DNA of 64,000 nt from Heligmosomoides polygyrus polygyrus (GCA_947396885.1 OX377202.1:28511407-28575406), one strand, 5' to 3'. Shown: positions 45,837-57,600, numbered from the stretch's first letter. Program-made: numbers and translations. The notes: a model not told the origin generated them from the sequence alone.

Positions 45837-46167
45837 CGTTGCTACGCGGGTCTTGCCTACGTTACGGACTTTCGGACTAGCTCAGTTCCCCCCGATGCCA
45901 TCCTCGCATCAGGGACCCTCGCATACTTTCCACACTCGCCGGGCTTTGCGAGTGCGCGTCGGTTCCCGCGGACGCCGTAGCACTATCTCGAGAATTCTGA
46001 AACGTCATCGACTATATGATGTGACACAGGATGTTCGTAGGCCGGCCTGTCACTAGGGCCTGTCGCCTGCATTCGATTGTCCGTGATTGGTTCGGCTCGC
46101 AAGAACAAGCAGTTTCCAGTGGCACCACGTGGAGGAACGGACATCGCCACCTTTGTTCTTCTCATAT

Positions 46168-48359
46168 GGTCTATTCAATTTAACGTTGGTGCTATTGGGC
46201 GACAAATAAACGACAATAACGAACAAAATTGCTCCTGAACAAAACAAGTTACAGAAAGAACAATAATCATCGCAAAGGACAACTTTAAATCGTTAATTTG
46301 TTCGAGGTCGATCATCACCCGCCGAACCCGTCGTCGTCTTTCAACTTCAACGTCTACGTGGATTCAACTGTAGTTCCAACGGGATCAGTGATCGCTTACG
46401 TCAACGACTTCAATGTCCGCCGTCGGTTACCGTCGTTGTGCATCGTCGTCGACCCTCAACGTCCATACCCGGAGGGCTTGTCTCCGCTTGTATTATAGAT
46501 GAAATTTGTCATGTTGTGTTGTCGACGCTTGTACCCCTTTTATCGATTCTGTATCCACGTCTCATTCAATCGGTCTGATAGACGTCAGTCCACGTCTCGT
46601 CTAATCGGTTTGCTAGAGGTCAGACCCACCTGGTCTGGCCGGAGTGTGGTGACGTCAGCACGAGTCTCAGAGGCGGTACGAGGCGCGAGATAGCGAGGCA
46701 GCACTTCAGCTCATTTGACGTTCTCTTGCAGCTTGCCGATCGACTCGATCTCGGTCGATGCCGGTTCTCGCTCTTGCTTATGACAACCGCAGGCGGCCTC
46801 GACAAAGGGCTCCAACCAAGCAAACAAGGAAGGATGCCCAATTAAAGGGGTGCAAACAAACGAATTCTATGAACCATTGTACAGGATTATAAGGACAATA
46901 AATTTCTTATGCCACTGACTGATGTAGTGTTATAAACTCTTCACATATATTATGGTTTAGACAGTGATGCCAAGTCTGGTACCAATTTACAGTACTTGCG
47001 CTCGCTAAGTCGACTCTTACGGCCCAAGATTATTTTAGGCAGTGATCATTAAGTCTTCGGCACACTTCGTCTTCGGAGACATTTGTGAAGTTCACAGATC
47101 GTCTGCGAACTCTGCGATTGGTTTCTTTTGTCAGAAGGAAGCAGAGAATAAAAAAGCCACAGACCGTTGACAATTTTTTAATCACATCGAGTTTTTCCGC
47201 ATTGAGTATTTTTGTCTCTGCGACCCAATTGTCGTAGATTTAAATTGCTAACTTCCTTCTCTTTTGAATTCCAAGCAAATTCTTAAGGAACACGTGCCTG
47301 TGTATACTGACTGTGCTCCTCCCAAAAAGTGACTGCCAAGAGAGGTCTCGAAGAGGACGGAAGGGATAAGCAGAATTGTTGACATGCACAGTATAAAATC
47401 CAATAAGAGCGAAGCATTGACGGTACCAGCAGCTTCGCACTATTTATATTATTTTATTTCATTTTATCTTTTGGTTATTTGTGTTTCGTTTCGTCTTCAT
47501 CACATTTTTTTGTGTCTTTTAAACCCCACCTATGAATCAAATATCACAAAAAAACGTGAAAAAACCAGCAGCTTCGCCCTGATTGGTTGAATAGAATAAA
47601 GAAGTAGTGTGTAGCACTCTAACGCGAGAAACGGCCTAAGAAGTCAAAAACACGAAATTTCGGCAGATAAAAGTGGGGTGCACTCAAATAAATTGGTCAA
47701 TGAGCAAGAAAAATGCTAGCAATTCTAGAAATATGAGGCCGATATCGACTGCCTACCTCCAAGTAAGTAGAAGCCTACCTTGGTATCGCAACGATACTGC
47801 GAAAGCTTATCCAAAAAATTCTCAAAGGGGCGTTTTAATGAAGAAGAAGTAAAATTTAAAAAATGACGTGTAAAATGTCGTTCATGCTATTTAACGGAAA
47901 TTTTTGTCGTTAAATTTTGCAAAAAAAATTTAACGAAAAAAGCCGATAAATCCGGTAAATCGGTAAATCGCTTATTGTTAAACACACACCCCTGATTTGA
48001 ATCCCATGGATTACTATAAAATGATCAACTCGGACGGGGATAGTCATATATGTCGATAATTTTCAAAACCCAACTAAGGATACTATACAACGGAAAAGGA
48101 GCTATTTCTTTGCTATAATAAAAGTGCCACAACCCATTGAACATAAAGAAAATCGCTTGCCGAAAACGAGAAGAGTGGATAAATAAATGGATTAGTTTTT
48201 TAGCTTTCATATTTTTTTGTCACATATGAAAAGATCTTTCCTCATTTAATTCAAATACACTGAACTTCCGCTTAAGAGAGAGGCTGCGTATCTAATGAGC
48301 ACCCGTGATGGAACACTAACTGACCTTGGAGTATTAGTGCAATGATATCAAAATTAAGA
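46168..48359. other. Flank of RTE copy 1 and intergenic DNA
   Basis: The first part (46168-46860) is presumably the continuation of the interrupted LTR-element relic. It has TCAACG-rich sequence and two near-repeats, CCACGTCTCATTCAATCGGT and CCACGTCTCGTCTAATCGGT (46556-46611). From 46860 to 48359 I see only AT-rich sequence with no gene. Confidence 0.4.
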
Positions 48360-50390
48360 GCTAATAGTCATAGTCATTAACTCCACCGTTGCCGGCTCCA
48401 AGCCCGGATGAGAAGGGAAGAGGGTTGGACGACGGGCTAGCAACCTGTCTCCGTAAAATCTTTTTAGCTACAGAAACGATGTAAACTTCTGTTGAAGCTA
48501 AAACGGAAATGCAGAATGCTAGCTTTTTGACGGTTCCCCAGACTCTAGCGGCGTTTTTTCACCTAAAAGACCAACTCGTTTTGGTAATTGGAATGTGCGC
48601 ACTCTGTTTCAAACAGGACGACTTGCTCAGCTACTGCGGGAATTCAACGGCTACCTTGATATACTCGGAGTTAGCGAGATGCGATGGACTGAGAATGATC
48701 GAATCGTCAGCGCTGGGAAGTGGATAATATTCTCGGGCGGCTCGTTGCACACAAATGGATTTGGATTCGTACTGAGTCAACGTCCCAATAATGATTTCGT
48801 CAGTTGGAAGCCAGCCAATGACCGGATCATAAGTGCACGCTTCCGGACAAAGCACATCAGAGTCACGGTGATACAGGTATATGCACCGACCGAAGATTCT
48901 CAGGATGCGAAAAAGAACGAATTCTACGAATGCCTACAGAAAATGATAGTTGAGACGCCTCGACGCGATTTGAAGATTGTAATGGATGACTTCAATGCCA
49001 AATTAGGTGGTGATCAGGCAGGACTGGAAAAAAGTTGCAGGACCGTTTACGTCAGCTAGCGATATAAATGAGAATGGAAGTCGACTCATCAAATTTTGTA
49101 GCTACAACAATCTCTGTATTGGCAACACATATTTCCAACACCGCCGGATGCACAAAGCTACGCCGGATGGACTAACGGTAAACGAGATTGACTTCGTTTG
49201 TATCAGGAACAGATGGAGAACATCCTTACTAGATACACAAGCATATCGCTACGCAGATGCAGGATCCGATCACTACTTCGTCAGAGCAAGCCTGAGACTA
49301 AAACTCAAGCAACAAAGACGACATAGCATTGCACTTCCCTTTGACACAGCTCGAGTAAAGAATCCCGACAAACTTCTCCATTAAGCTGAAAAACCGATTC
49401 CGCTTGCTGGAAGAGTTCGACAACTGTTCAGAAGCCGAAGAGCAATGGAATATCATAAAGGAAGCTACTCGTGCTTGTGCTGAGGAAAGCGTCGGGAGAA
49501 GGAGAGGCACTCATAAAGAACAGTGGATAAGGCACGAAACGTGGGATCTACTAGACAAGCGAAAACGTACGAAGAACAAAGGGACCGATCTAACTTGAGC
49601 GATGAGGCTAAATGGGAGTATTGCCGGAAGTACGCTGAACTCGATCGGCTAGTCAAACGATCATGTCGAGTTGACAAAAAGAATTGGCTGACGCAAAAAG
49701 GTGTAGAAGCACAAAACGCTGACGAACGTGGTGACTCGAAAACGCTCCACAGGATCGTCAGAGAGCTATCAGGAACACACAGCAGCTCAAACACACCGAT
49801 AAAGAATCGAGGCGGCAAGTTGCTCGTCACGGACGAAGAACAGATCGAAAGATGGGTTGCGCACTTCAAAGAAGTCCTGAACCAGCCGGAACCTAGTGAT
49901 ACATATGACTTTCAAGATGAGGAAGAGGAGAGCGTTCTGGAAGTTTACATGGGCGACATAATATTGGAGGAGACGGATAAAGCAATCAAAAGTCTCAAAG
50001 GTGGTAAAGCGCCGGGTCTCAATGAAATCTCCGCTGAACTTCTCAAGGCAGGAGGCAGTGCAATGACTACTACATTGACGAGGCTATTTAACATATGGTG
50101 GCAGCGTTTAGATGTTAGGAAGACTGGAAGAGAGGAGTCATCGTCAAAATACTCAAAAAGGTGATTTATCAGAATGTGGAAACTGGCGAGGAGTTACATT
50201 GCTTTCTATACCCGGCAAGGTTTTCTGCTTAATTCTACTGCATCGACTATGAGCCGCGGTGGATGAAACACTTCGTGAAGAACAAGGTGGATTCCGAGAT
50301 GCTAGGTCATGCAGCGAACAGATATTTACCCTACGGAATGTCATCGAGCAATGCATGGAATTTTGTAGGCAGCTTCTCTCTTTCGTTAGA
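48360..50390 (+). mobile_element. Truncated LINE of a second family
   Basis: A leader (48380-48460, with AGGGAAGAGGGTTGGACGAC and GCTAGCAACCTGTCTCCG) is followed by an APE-type endonuclease and the start of RT. Endonuclease motifs: FGNWNVRTLFQTGRLAQ, LGVSEMRWTEN, QVYAPTED, VMDDFNAKLGG (49059 stop nearby) and DFVCIRNRW. RT motifs: SLKGGKAPGLNEISAELLK, GNWRGVTLLSIPGKVF and EQGGFRDARSCSEQIFTLRN. The sequence then leaves the family near 50390, before the catalytic YADD region. At least four frame breaks are present. It differs from the RTE copies in sequence and orientation. Confidence 0.82.
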
Positions 50391-50549
50391 TGTAATAGCT
50401 ACAATAGTCTCGGCTTTGTTGGACATCGCTATCAAACCATTAGCTGCATGTTCTACCTTGATGTATGGAGTTGATATCGGTAACACACCTTTTGCACTTG
50501 TTACTCTTGTGGTTCTTTATGCAGCATTTCCAGCATAAGTTCTTTTCCA

Positions 50550-51475
50550 CTACGATTTTTCTGCGCGCGCTCGCATTCATTACCTCTCGGCGAGGGTGAG
50601 ATCGATGATTTTTTCTTCCGGAAAAGTTGCAGAACTAATGTTCGCTGAGATCATCTTCCTTCTTCACATAAGACGATGAATTGAGATGAATGCCTTGTTC
50701 TATTGATCCGCTTCACTGTAATCGAGGCTTTCCGAAGTGTATGCTTCTCGCAAGATGAGTGCTTCCCGTTTGTTCAGTGTGTCTCGAACTGTCGACGATT
50801 CCCCACTTTTGTTATCTCTGAAGTATTCTTCTATGATCTTTCAAGGAAACTTTTTCAATATCGTTTTATCCACATAGGATCCTGGATATCACGGATGTTG
50901 TAGCCCGAGGATGTCATCTCGTTCATCATGCAGCGAATTTCAGCGAACACATCGCCACAGGATGATGAGCCTTGCCTAGCCGGTCAAAGAGAAACCAAGC
51001 GTTTGATAACATTGGCCCATGCATTAGTTATATTTTCATATTTCTTTTTTATCGTATCTACCATCGAAGGGTAGTTTTGTGGAATCATCTTGATCCCTTT
51101 TTCTGTATCGGCTGCCTCCCCGGTTGGACTGTTCCTAAGAAGGATCGTGGTATTGCTGTGTACGTCGGGTCAAATACGGCCCAGTATTCCTGGAAACGTT
51201 CTGCGCTTTCTTCTGAGAACTGGGGAATCATCGCTGGTGAAGGTTTTATCGGCCTACGTTCCTGCATTGCCATGTCCGCTTGGCTTTCGCGTTATCTCCG
51301 CACTCTCTGGTATTGCGATATGCTGTGGTGGGAAACGATTATTTAAGCCATCTAAGCTGCTTTTTTTGAGTTCTTTACTGCGCTTTTCGCTAGTTCCCTG
51401 AGCTGCAGGAATGTCTGTTGTCTGATCTTCTGTGTTTCATCGATTGCGCAAGACCTTGTTGTCCTCAATTTGTCC
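50550..51475 (-). pseudogene. BEL-type Gag relic, distal part
   Basis: Minus-strand frames include FSEESAERFQEYWAVFD, which resembles the EFWAIFETL motif of the DUF1759 Gag at 12.1 kb, and downstream TVRDTLNKREALILRSI and ERDDILGLQHP. The relic is split from its N-terminal part (54646-55168) by RTE copy 2. Multiple stops make it inactive. Confidence 0.4.
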
Positions 51476-51550
51476 TTCTTCTTCTCTTCTTCTTCTCCTG
51501 AGCGTTTAGTCCCGCGCAGTAGCAGGGTCCGCTGTTCTTGAGATCTGTCG

Positions 51551-53430
51551 TCACCTCATCCTATCAAGGGCGTCATCTGCCGTGGCGCCGGCTTCGACGA
51601 GATCTCTCATGATGACGTCCTTCCATCTTTTCCTTGGGGCTCCTCTCGGACGCTTTCCGGGTGCCTCAAAGTCTAGGGCCAACCTTGTGGGGTGATCTTC
51701 TGGTCTTCTGAGGACGTGTCCATACCACCTCAGGCGCTGCTCTCTCATCTTCAGCTGGATCGGGGCTGTCTTCGTCACTGCCCTAACATCCTCGTTTCGC
51801 ACCCTGTCCCGACGGGTCCATCCACATGCCCACCTCAGCATCCTCATCTCCGCCGCGTGCAGTTGCCGTTCCTGCGCCTTACCCAGGGCCCAGCACTCAC
51901 TGCCGTAGAGGAGGGCAGATCTCACAACTGTTCTATAGAGCTTGCCTTTGAGCGTCCTGGACATCTACGGTCGCAGAGGATCCCTGTGGACTTCCTCCAC
52001 TTGAGCCAGGCTGCGTTTATCCGTCCCCTGACCGCCTGGTCCACACTTCCTTCATCGGATAGGTCACTTCCGAGGTAGCGGAATTCTACCACCTTCTCGA
52101 TCGTTTCCCCTTGGCAGTCTAGGATCGATCCAGCGCACTGCTCAGAGCTGATAAACTTCGTCTTCGTCACGTTCAGCTGTCCGTTGTCTGCGAGGGCTCT
52201 CTGCCACAGCTGCACCTTCTCCTCCAGATCCTCCTGGTTGTCGGCTATTAGGGCGATGTCGTCCGCGTAGAGGATCGTTCTGAGAGGGCCTTCCTCAAGG
52301 TGGTTCACTATAGAGTCAAGTGTCAGCAGGAAGAGGAACGGGCTCAGAGCCGACCCTTCGTGTACCCCCACTGTGATGTCCACTTTCCTTGTCACCCCGT
52401 GTGGAGTTCGTATCGCCGTTTTCGAGCCCTCGTACATGTCCCTTATGACCGCGATCAGACGTTCCGGGACACCCCTCCCTCGAAGGGCATTCCAGATTAC
52501 GGCCCGAGCTAGCCTGTCGTAGGCCTTCTCCAGGTCCAGGAATGCCAGGTAGCAGGGTTTTCGTTTCTCCCGATATTTCTCCATCACCTGACGAGCGATG
52601 AAGATGGTGTCTGTGGTGGACCTCTCAGGCATGAAGCCCCACTGCACCTGGGAGATGGGTACCATCTCCCTCAGCTTTGGGTCGACCAGTCGTTCGCAGA
52701 TCTTCATCGTGTGTGAAATCAGTTTGATCCCTCGGTAGTTGGAGCATTCGGAAGCGTCTCCCTTCTGCTTGAAGATGGGGACAATGGTGCCGTTCCTCCA
52801 GTCCTCCGGCATCTTACCTTCTTTCGTGATTCTGTTGAGGAACTGCGTCAGCCAGTTTATTCCGAGGTCTCCGAGCACCTTCCAAGCCTCTACTGGCACA
52901 CCGTTAGGCCCTGCTGCCTCTCCGAGTTTCATCTTCCCTGTGGCCTTGCGAATCTCTTCTTGCGTCCAGGGTGGTATGGGTCGTTCCGTTGGTTGTTCTT
53001 CCTCGGCCTCCCGACGAGGGAACTCCTCGTTCAGCAGTTCCTTGAAGTACTCCTCCCATCTCTCTCTGACCTCGACCGGCTTCCGTAACACCCTACCGCC
53101 AACACTCTTCACAGTCTTCACTACTCGAATGTCGAGGCTAGCTCTATGACGCGCCTTGGCCAGGCGGATGGCGAACTTCTCTCCCTCTGGCCCGTCTAGT
53201 TTCTCGTACAGGGCATCCATTTCCGCGTTCTTTGCCTTCGCTACAGCTGTTTTTGCCAGCCTCTTCAGCTTCCTGGATGCTGTGAGATGCTCGGGTGCCC
53301 TCGTCTTCTGCCACAGCTTATAGGCCTCATTCTTCCTTTTCACCGCAGCCTGCACCTCTTCGTTCCAGAACCATGCCGATTTATCCCCTGTGGTTCCTCC
53401 CTTTGTTTCTCCCAGGGTTCCTTGGCACAT
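51551..53430 (-). pseudogene. RTE copy 2 reverse transcriptase
   Basis: Main frame 53430-51922 (502 codons), then 51964-51551 after one frameshift. Motifs: KMKLGEAAGPNGVPVEAWK, TIVPIFKQKGDASECSNYRG, FMPERSTTDTIFIARQVME, FLDLEKAYDRLARAVIW, GVHEGSALSPFLFLLTLD (the usual Q is E), ILYADDIALIAD (catalytic YADD), FRYLGSDLSDEG, and the C-terminal MLRWACGWTRRDRVRNED, WYGHVLRRPED and GKRPRGAPRKRWKDV. Catalytic Asp residues are intact. The 502-codon frame is the longest undamaged coding stretch in the window. Confidence 0.93.
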
Positions 53431-54549
53431 CTCAGGATTGTTTGGGCTACCCTCCTCCAGGTCTCATTCACGGGACCAGCTGGATCTGGAAGGCCTGCTT
53501 CGAGCACTGCCCTTCGTAGCTCGTTCCGCTCTGAACCCCGCAGTCTCCACCATCGGATCCTGGGTTCCGTCCTCACTTTGTGCCTGGTGGGTAGAGGTAT
53601 GCTAAGGTCGGCTAGCAAGGGTCTATGCTGTGATGGCACGTCTTCTCCCGGAATGACCTTCACATCCCGGACTGTTTTCAGAGCAGCCCTTCGAACCAGG
53701 ATGTGGTCGACTTCCGTCCTTCTTCCTCCGCTAGCATAGGTCACCTTCTGGCTCTCCCTCTTCGCGAAGAAGGTGCTGCAGACAGCCAGGTCGTGGGCGA
53801 TAGCCAGATCCAGAATTCATTCTTTATCCGGGTTAATCAGGCCGATCCCTTTGCCTCCATTAACCCTTTCCACTCCTCTTCTGCCACTCCCCACATGCCC
53901 GTTCATGTCCCCTGCTATGGAGAGGTAGTCGCCTTCTGGTACGGACCTTATGGCTTCCTCGAGCGAGAGATAGAAGTCATCCTTGTCGTGCTCGGAGCTT
54001 CCGGTCAGCGGAGCGTAGACAGACATGATGGCCCAGTAACCCTCCTTCGTGTCCAGCCGCAGTGACTTGATGCGGTCGTTTATTCTTTGGACAGCCGCTA
54101 CTGAATCCTTGAGGGACTCCGCGACAGCTATCCCTACCCCGTTCCTCTTGGTGTCCTCTCCGTTGTAGTACAGCTTCACCCCTTCTCCGATCTCCCTGGC
54201 TTTCGCCCGTTTCCATCGCGTTTCCTGCAGACACAAGACTTGTATCCTTCTGCGCTTCATCAGGTCAGCCACCTCCCTAAATCTTCCGGTCAGCGTTCCC
54301 ACATTCAGAGTCCCCAGTCGAACTAGCTTCTTTAGCCGAGGTCGTTCGGCCCTCGGTGGCCCTCGCATACTGACCAAAGAACTCGGGCGGGGGTTCTGTG
54401 CGCCACTTCCGGGTGACGTCTTAGCCTTTACACTGATTCTATTGCGACTTGTGGTCATGGTTTTGTGACGAGGTTTCTCCATCAGCCGGCCTGTCAACCT
54501 GGGTCTGACGCTGGAACCATTGCCATTTTCGCAATTTTTGCAGGGCATG
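53340..54549 (-). pseudogene. RTE copy 2 endonuclease
   Basis: Starts probably at ATG near 54549 (MPCKNCENG); the upstream ATG at 54656 lies outside the element. Motifs: RLGTLNVGTLTGRFREV, CLQETRWKRA (catalytic Glu), MSVYAPLTGS, SIAGDMNGHVG, then, after a frameshift near 53820-53745, GGRRTEVDHILVRR and SQHRPLLADL, which keeps the catalytic His. The frame ends at 53340, overlapping the RT frame. A basic Ser/Thr/Lys-rich N-terminal extension precedes the endonuclease domain. Confidence 0.87.
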
Positions 54550-54554
54550 GCGTG

Positions 54555-54628
54555 CCGGAGCCGGGAGTCGAACCTGTGACCGTTTGTGCATGAAACTACA
54601 CTAGTAACCACTAGGCTAACTCGACTCC
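54555..54628 (-). other. tRNA-like 5' end of RTE copy 2
   Basis: From the first base of the element: GGAGTCGAGTTAGCCTAGTG contains an A box (TAGCCTAGTGG), and 33 nt later the B box GGTTCGACTCC is present. A terminal stem GGAGTCG/CGGCTCC can form. A standard tRNA fold with acceptor directly before the A box is poor, so it is not a working tRNA. It could be an internal RNA polymerase III promoter. The 5' end of copy 1 does not show this. Confidence 0.7.
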
Positions 54629-54645
54629 TTGTCCTCAATTTGTCC

Positions 54646-55168
54646 ATTGGCCTCATTTTTCATGTAACCGAGTTGCATGGACTGACAAGATGAGAGCCTA
54701 GAGTATTCGAAATATATTTCTGCAAATTGGGTTTTGAACGCAGTTGAAATCGCAGAAGACTATGTTAGCGTATCGTTGAAAGATATATTTTTTCAATGGC
54801 CTGGAATTGTTCTAAGAATTCTTTTTTCGTTCTTTTTTGTTTCCGCGTATTCCTTTTGGATTGAGTCGAAAACTGCCGTGAGCTCCTTGATTCGCTTATC
54901 AAAGACAGCGCATTTTCGATTGCCGCTACGGTTTTCAAGCAGAATTCGCTGCGTTCCCCAGAATTTTGTGGGTCTGCGGTTCGTTGGTAAAAATACGGAA
55001 CCTGTCGGCTTCCGAGGTCATTTTTTTGATTCGAGCTAAGCTTGCCTTGTGGAAATAGAGAGACGTTTCGATCTCATACCTTTGGTCTGGAGGTGCTTCT
55101 GTGCATAGAATTGGCGAATGTGGCGGAATGAGTCCTGGCCACTTGCCTGGCTTGATAATAGGGCACAA
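54646..55168 (-). pseudogene. BEL-type Gag relic, N-terminal part
   Basis: The minus frame 55168-54935 contains YEIETSLYFHKASLARIKKM and FRIFTNEPQTHKILG, a charged helical stretch like the N-terminal region of BEL Gag. It runs toward the RTE copy 2 insertion site at 54645; its continuation appears to be 51475 downward. The assignment is tentative. Confidence 0.3.
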
Positions 55169-55388
55169 GGCAGAAATTGGGAGCGGGCGGCACGTTTAAT
55201 CCGTGACTAGTCGATGCACCAAGAATGCGCAGAACCGTTAGACCTAGTATGTCTGTAAACGTGGTTCAGTGGAGTTACTAACATTTATGAGCGGACGCTC
55301 ATAAGCCATATAGCCCACAAGAGTGCCATACCATGGGCGGGGTCTAGCGATGGTAGCAAGAGCAAGGGCGGAGCGCTCATGAAGTGCA

Positions 55389-55450
55389 GGTGGCTACAAC
55401 ATGATGTCGCAGCTGGCTGCCACCTGCGACATCATTTTGCCACAGCCACC
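55389..55450. other. Long hairpin, miRNA-precursor-like
   Basis: GGTGGCT pairs with AGCCACC at the base, and ATGATGTCGCAG pairs with CTGCGACATCAT across an 11-nt loop. The stem is interrupted by one asymmetric internal loop. Length (62 nt) and shape fit a small-RNA precursor. A foldback transposon relic is the alternative. Confidence 0.4.
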
Positions 55451-56539
55451 AGCTTTGGTAACAACACGGAGTGACAATTAAAATTTATTTGGATTGTTAA
55501 TATGCACTATGATCACATGTTATGGAGTTATCAGAAGTTTCAGAAAGACGCGGTGGACCTGAAACGATTCTATACTGAAGGCGTTAGTAAGTCTTCACTA
55601 ATCGTAAGTGTGCAATGGAAATAAAAACCTTACAACAGAAGCAATAGCGTATCTAAACGGCAAAACTGAGCACCATAGCGACGATCTCCACCCTCAAATT
55701 ACTAGAAATTCTGTTTCTTCTTTGCTGGGCCCTTGAACCCAAGGAGTTAAGGCCCCTCAAAATGTACTTACACTGCAACGCCTGCATACGTGACGTGTGT
55801 TGATTTTAGGGTGGCAGCGAAAGGCTTTGAAGCACCCTGATCGGTTCCTCACTGGTGAGTGCTTCAGAGAGGCCAGGTGTTCGTCTCCAGTGCTTTGCCA
55901 AATTTTCGAAGTTTTAGTGTTCATTCATTGATTTGTACTTATCGCCTTCCAAACTTGTAGGCTTATATACCACTATAGGCTCCCAAGTGCGTGTCCCATG
56001 AAAGCTACTCGTCAGTTGTTCTTATTTACGACACTCTATTTTGAAGCATGACACCTAACTAGATGATGTATGAAGCTTCCCAACTACCGACATCAATAAA
56101 TCGGCAGCATTTGCAGTCCACAAGGCGAGATGGGTGTCTAGTCGTCATGTGCTCCCCCCCCCCCTGGGCAACGTTTGTGTGAAAAGTTTGATACTTAGCG
56201 GGCTGAAGCCGGCACCTATTAGGTTGACCGGAAATTTCTGGCAGTTTTCACTGGTCCAGTTCAAGCGATCTCGACTTTCTTCATACTTACCAGATTCAGT
56301 CAAAATAAGCACCATTCATATCAGCAACACGGCATCCGGGAAGCAACAAAACTGCCTCGTAGGCGGTAAAACTGCCGCGCAGGCGGCACTACACTCAGCA
56401 TCGCCTCTCCACTCCATCGTCAGCGCGGCTTCATTATCATTACCATTATCACTATCATTATCAGTTTCCGTTCCAGGTCCCATCAGCTAAGCCAGATATG
56501 TTAAGCCTAGATGCTGCCGTTTTGGGCGTCTTCTGTCCA

Positions 56540-56708
56540 GGGGCTGGAGTCATCTACTACTTACAGCAATTTAACAGCGAACATTACAGCTTAAATCCTT
56601 GATAGCGCGGCTTATCAAGCGATATGGTGAGCGACAAGCGGCGTTATCTGAGTTTTCCGCTGTGAATCCTCTGTTAAAGTTATGTAAGTCGTTGATGAAT
56701 CAGGCCCC
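56540..56708. mobile_element. MITE F, copy at 56.5 kb
   Basis: The ends GGGGCTGGAGTCATC and GATGAATCAGGCCCC are inverted, flanked outside by CCA and AGG as in the copies at 61.9 and 62.1 kb. The interior GATATGGTGAGCGA-AAGC-GCGTTATCTGAG is shared with them. It abuts and truncates the mariner relic. Confidence 0.75.
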
Positions 56709-57600
56709 AGGGAGCACACCAGCGGCCAACTCTGCTTCTTTGCCCTATGCTTTAAGATAGGGGTGCTTCTACCAGCGAGAAAGTTCTGAATGTGCTTAAA
56801 AAGGTAGTAGTCGGTTGGCGCTAGGTCCGCTGAGTGTGGCGGGAGCCAGAACTTCAACTCCTAGTTCGTTTACTTTTCGCATGATGATTTGTGTGGGCGA
56901 CCGTTGTCGTGCAGAAGAATACGGTCTCTCCTGTTGAGCAGTGCCGGCTGCAGTGTTTCTATATCTCGTCGATTTTGTCACCGGTGGACTCTGCTATGAC
57001 GGTCTGTAATCGTTGTAGAAAGGTTGTAGTGAATCACTCCAGCAGCCGACCACCACTTTGTTATAATCGTCTTTTTCTCATGGCATTTTGGCATTGGGAA
57101 GTGTCTATGAGGTTCGTCGCATCAACCCACTGTCCTGATCGCCATCGGTTATCGTGCAGAACCCATTTTTCATTACATGTGTCGACTCGGTTCAAAAACG
57201 GGTCGTTTTGATCCCGAAGAAGCAACGAAGAACAGAATCTGAAACGTGACCATTTCTGGCGATCACACAAATCGTGAGACACCCACTTTTCGAGTTTTTC
57301 CACTTTTCCAAGGAGACTCAAACCATCTTAGCAGCTGTCTTATTGACTGCTAGACCTTCCGTAATCTTGCGGACTGTTTGTCCTAGATTGCTGTAGGTTT
57401 CCCACCTCAGGGTGCATCTTCAAGGCTGAAATCTCTAGAACGAAATTCTCCGAACCACCGGTGCACGGTCCTTTTTCCGAAACTATTAGGCCACCACACA
57501 TGGTTGACGCCGGGATGTTTTGAGGCTTTGTTTGTTTTGGATTGACTTAGCTTGAACGTGAAATAGAATATAGCTCGGAATTGCTCGTTCGACATACTTC
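56709..57600 (-). pseudogene. Mariner transposase, inactive
   Basis: Minus-strand frames in order: MSNEQFRAIFYFTFKL and KRTVHRWFGEFRSRDFSLED (N-terminal HTH, start at 57595), KLEKWVSHDL, FCSSLLLRDQNDPFLNRV, CNEKWVLHDNRWRSGQW, ILLHDNGRPH, and FWLPPHSADLAPTDYYLFKH. This is the complete D,D34D mariner order. The first catalytic Asp (usually CDEKW) is Asn here; the other two Asp are kept. At least three frameshifts are present, and the C terminus runs into MITE F. Confidence 0.88.

Larger units (their letters stand above)
43020..46151 (-). mobile_element. RTE non-LTR retrotransposon, near full length (copy 1)
   Basis: A 3132-bp insertion bounded by an exact 16-bp target duplication, TTTGTTCTTCTCATAT, at 43004-43019 and 46152-46167. 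It encodes an APE-type endonuclease and a reverse transcriptase in one series of frames on the minus strand, with no ORF1, as in RTE-1. The 3' end is the family GGACCCCGCC...GGGACAAACGCTATT. Several stops and frameshifts make it inactive. It sits inside the gag-like relic. Confidence 0.93.
51476..54628 (-). mobile_element. RTE non-LTR retrotransposon, near full length (copy 2)
   Basis: A 3153-bp insertion bounded by the exact 17-bp duplication TTGTCCTCAATTTGTCC at 51459-51475 and 54629-54645. Encodes endonuclease and RT on the minus strand with three frameshifts. The 3' tail on + is a short TTC/TCTTC run. The 5' terminus, fixed by the duplication, is a tRNA-like sequence. It is better preserved than copy 1 and belongs to a different RTE subfamily. 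Confidence 0.93.

Noticed and set aside
52739..53149. Plus-strand frames across the RTE copies
   Set aside because: Antisense shadows of the reverse transcriptase; they contain no independent motif.
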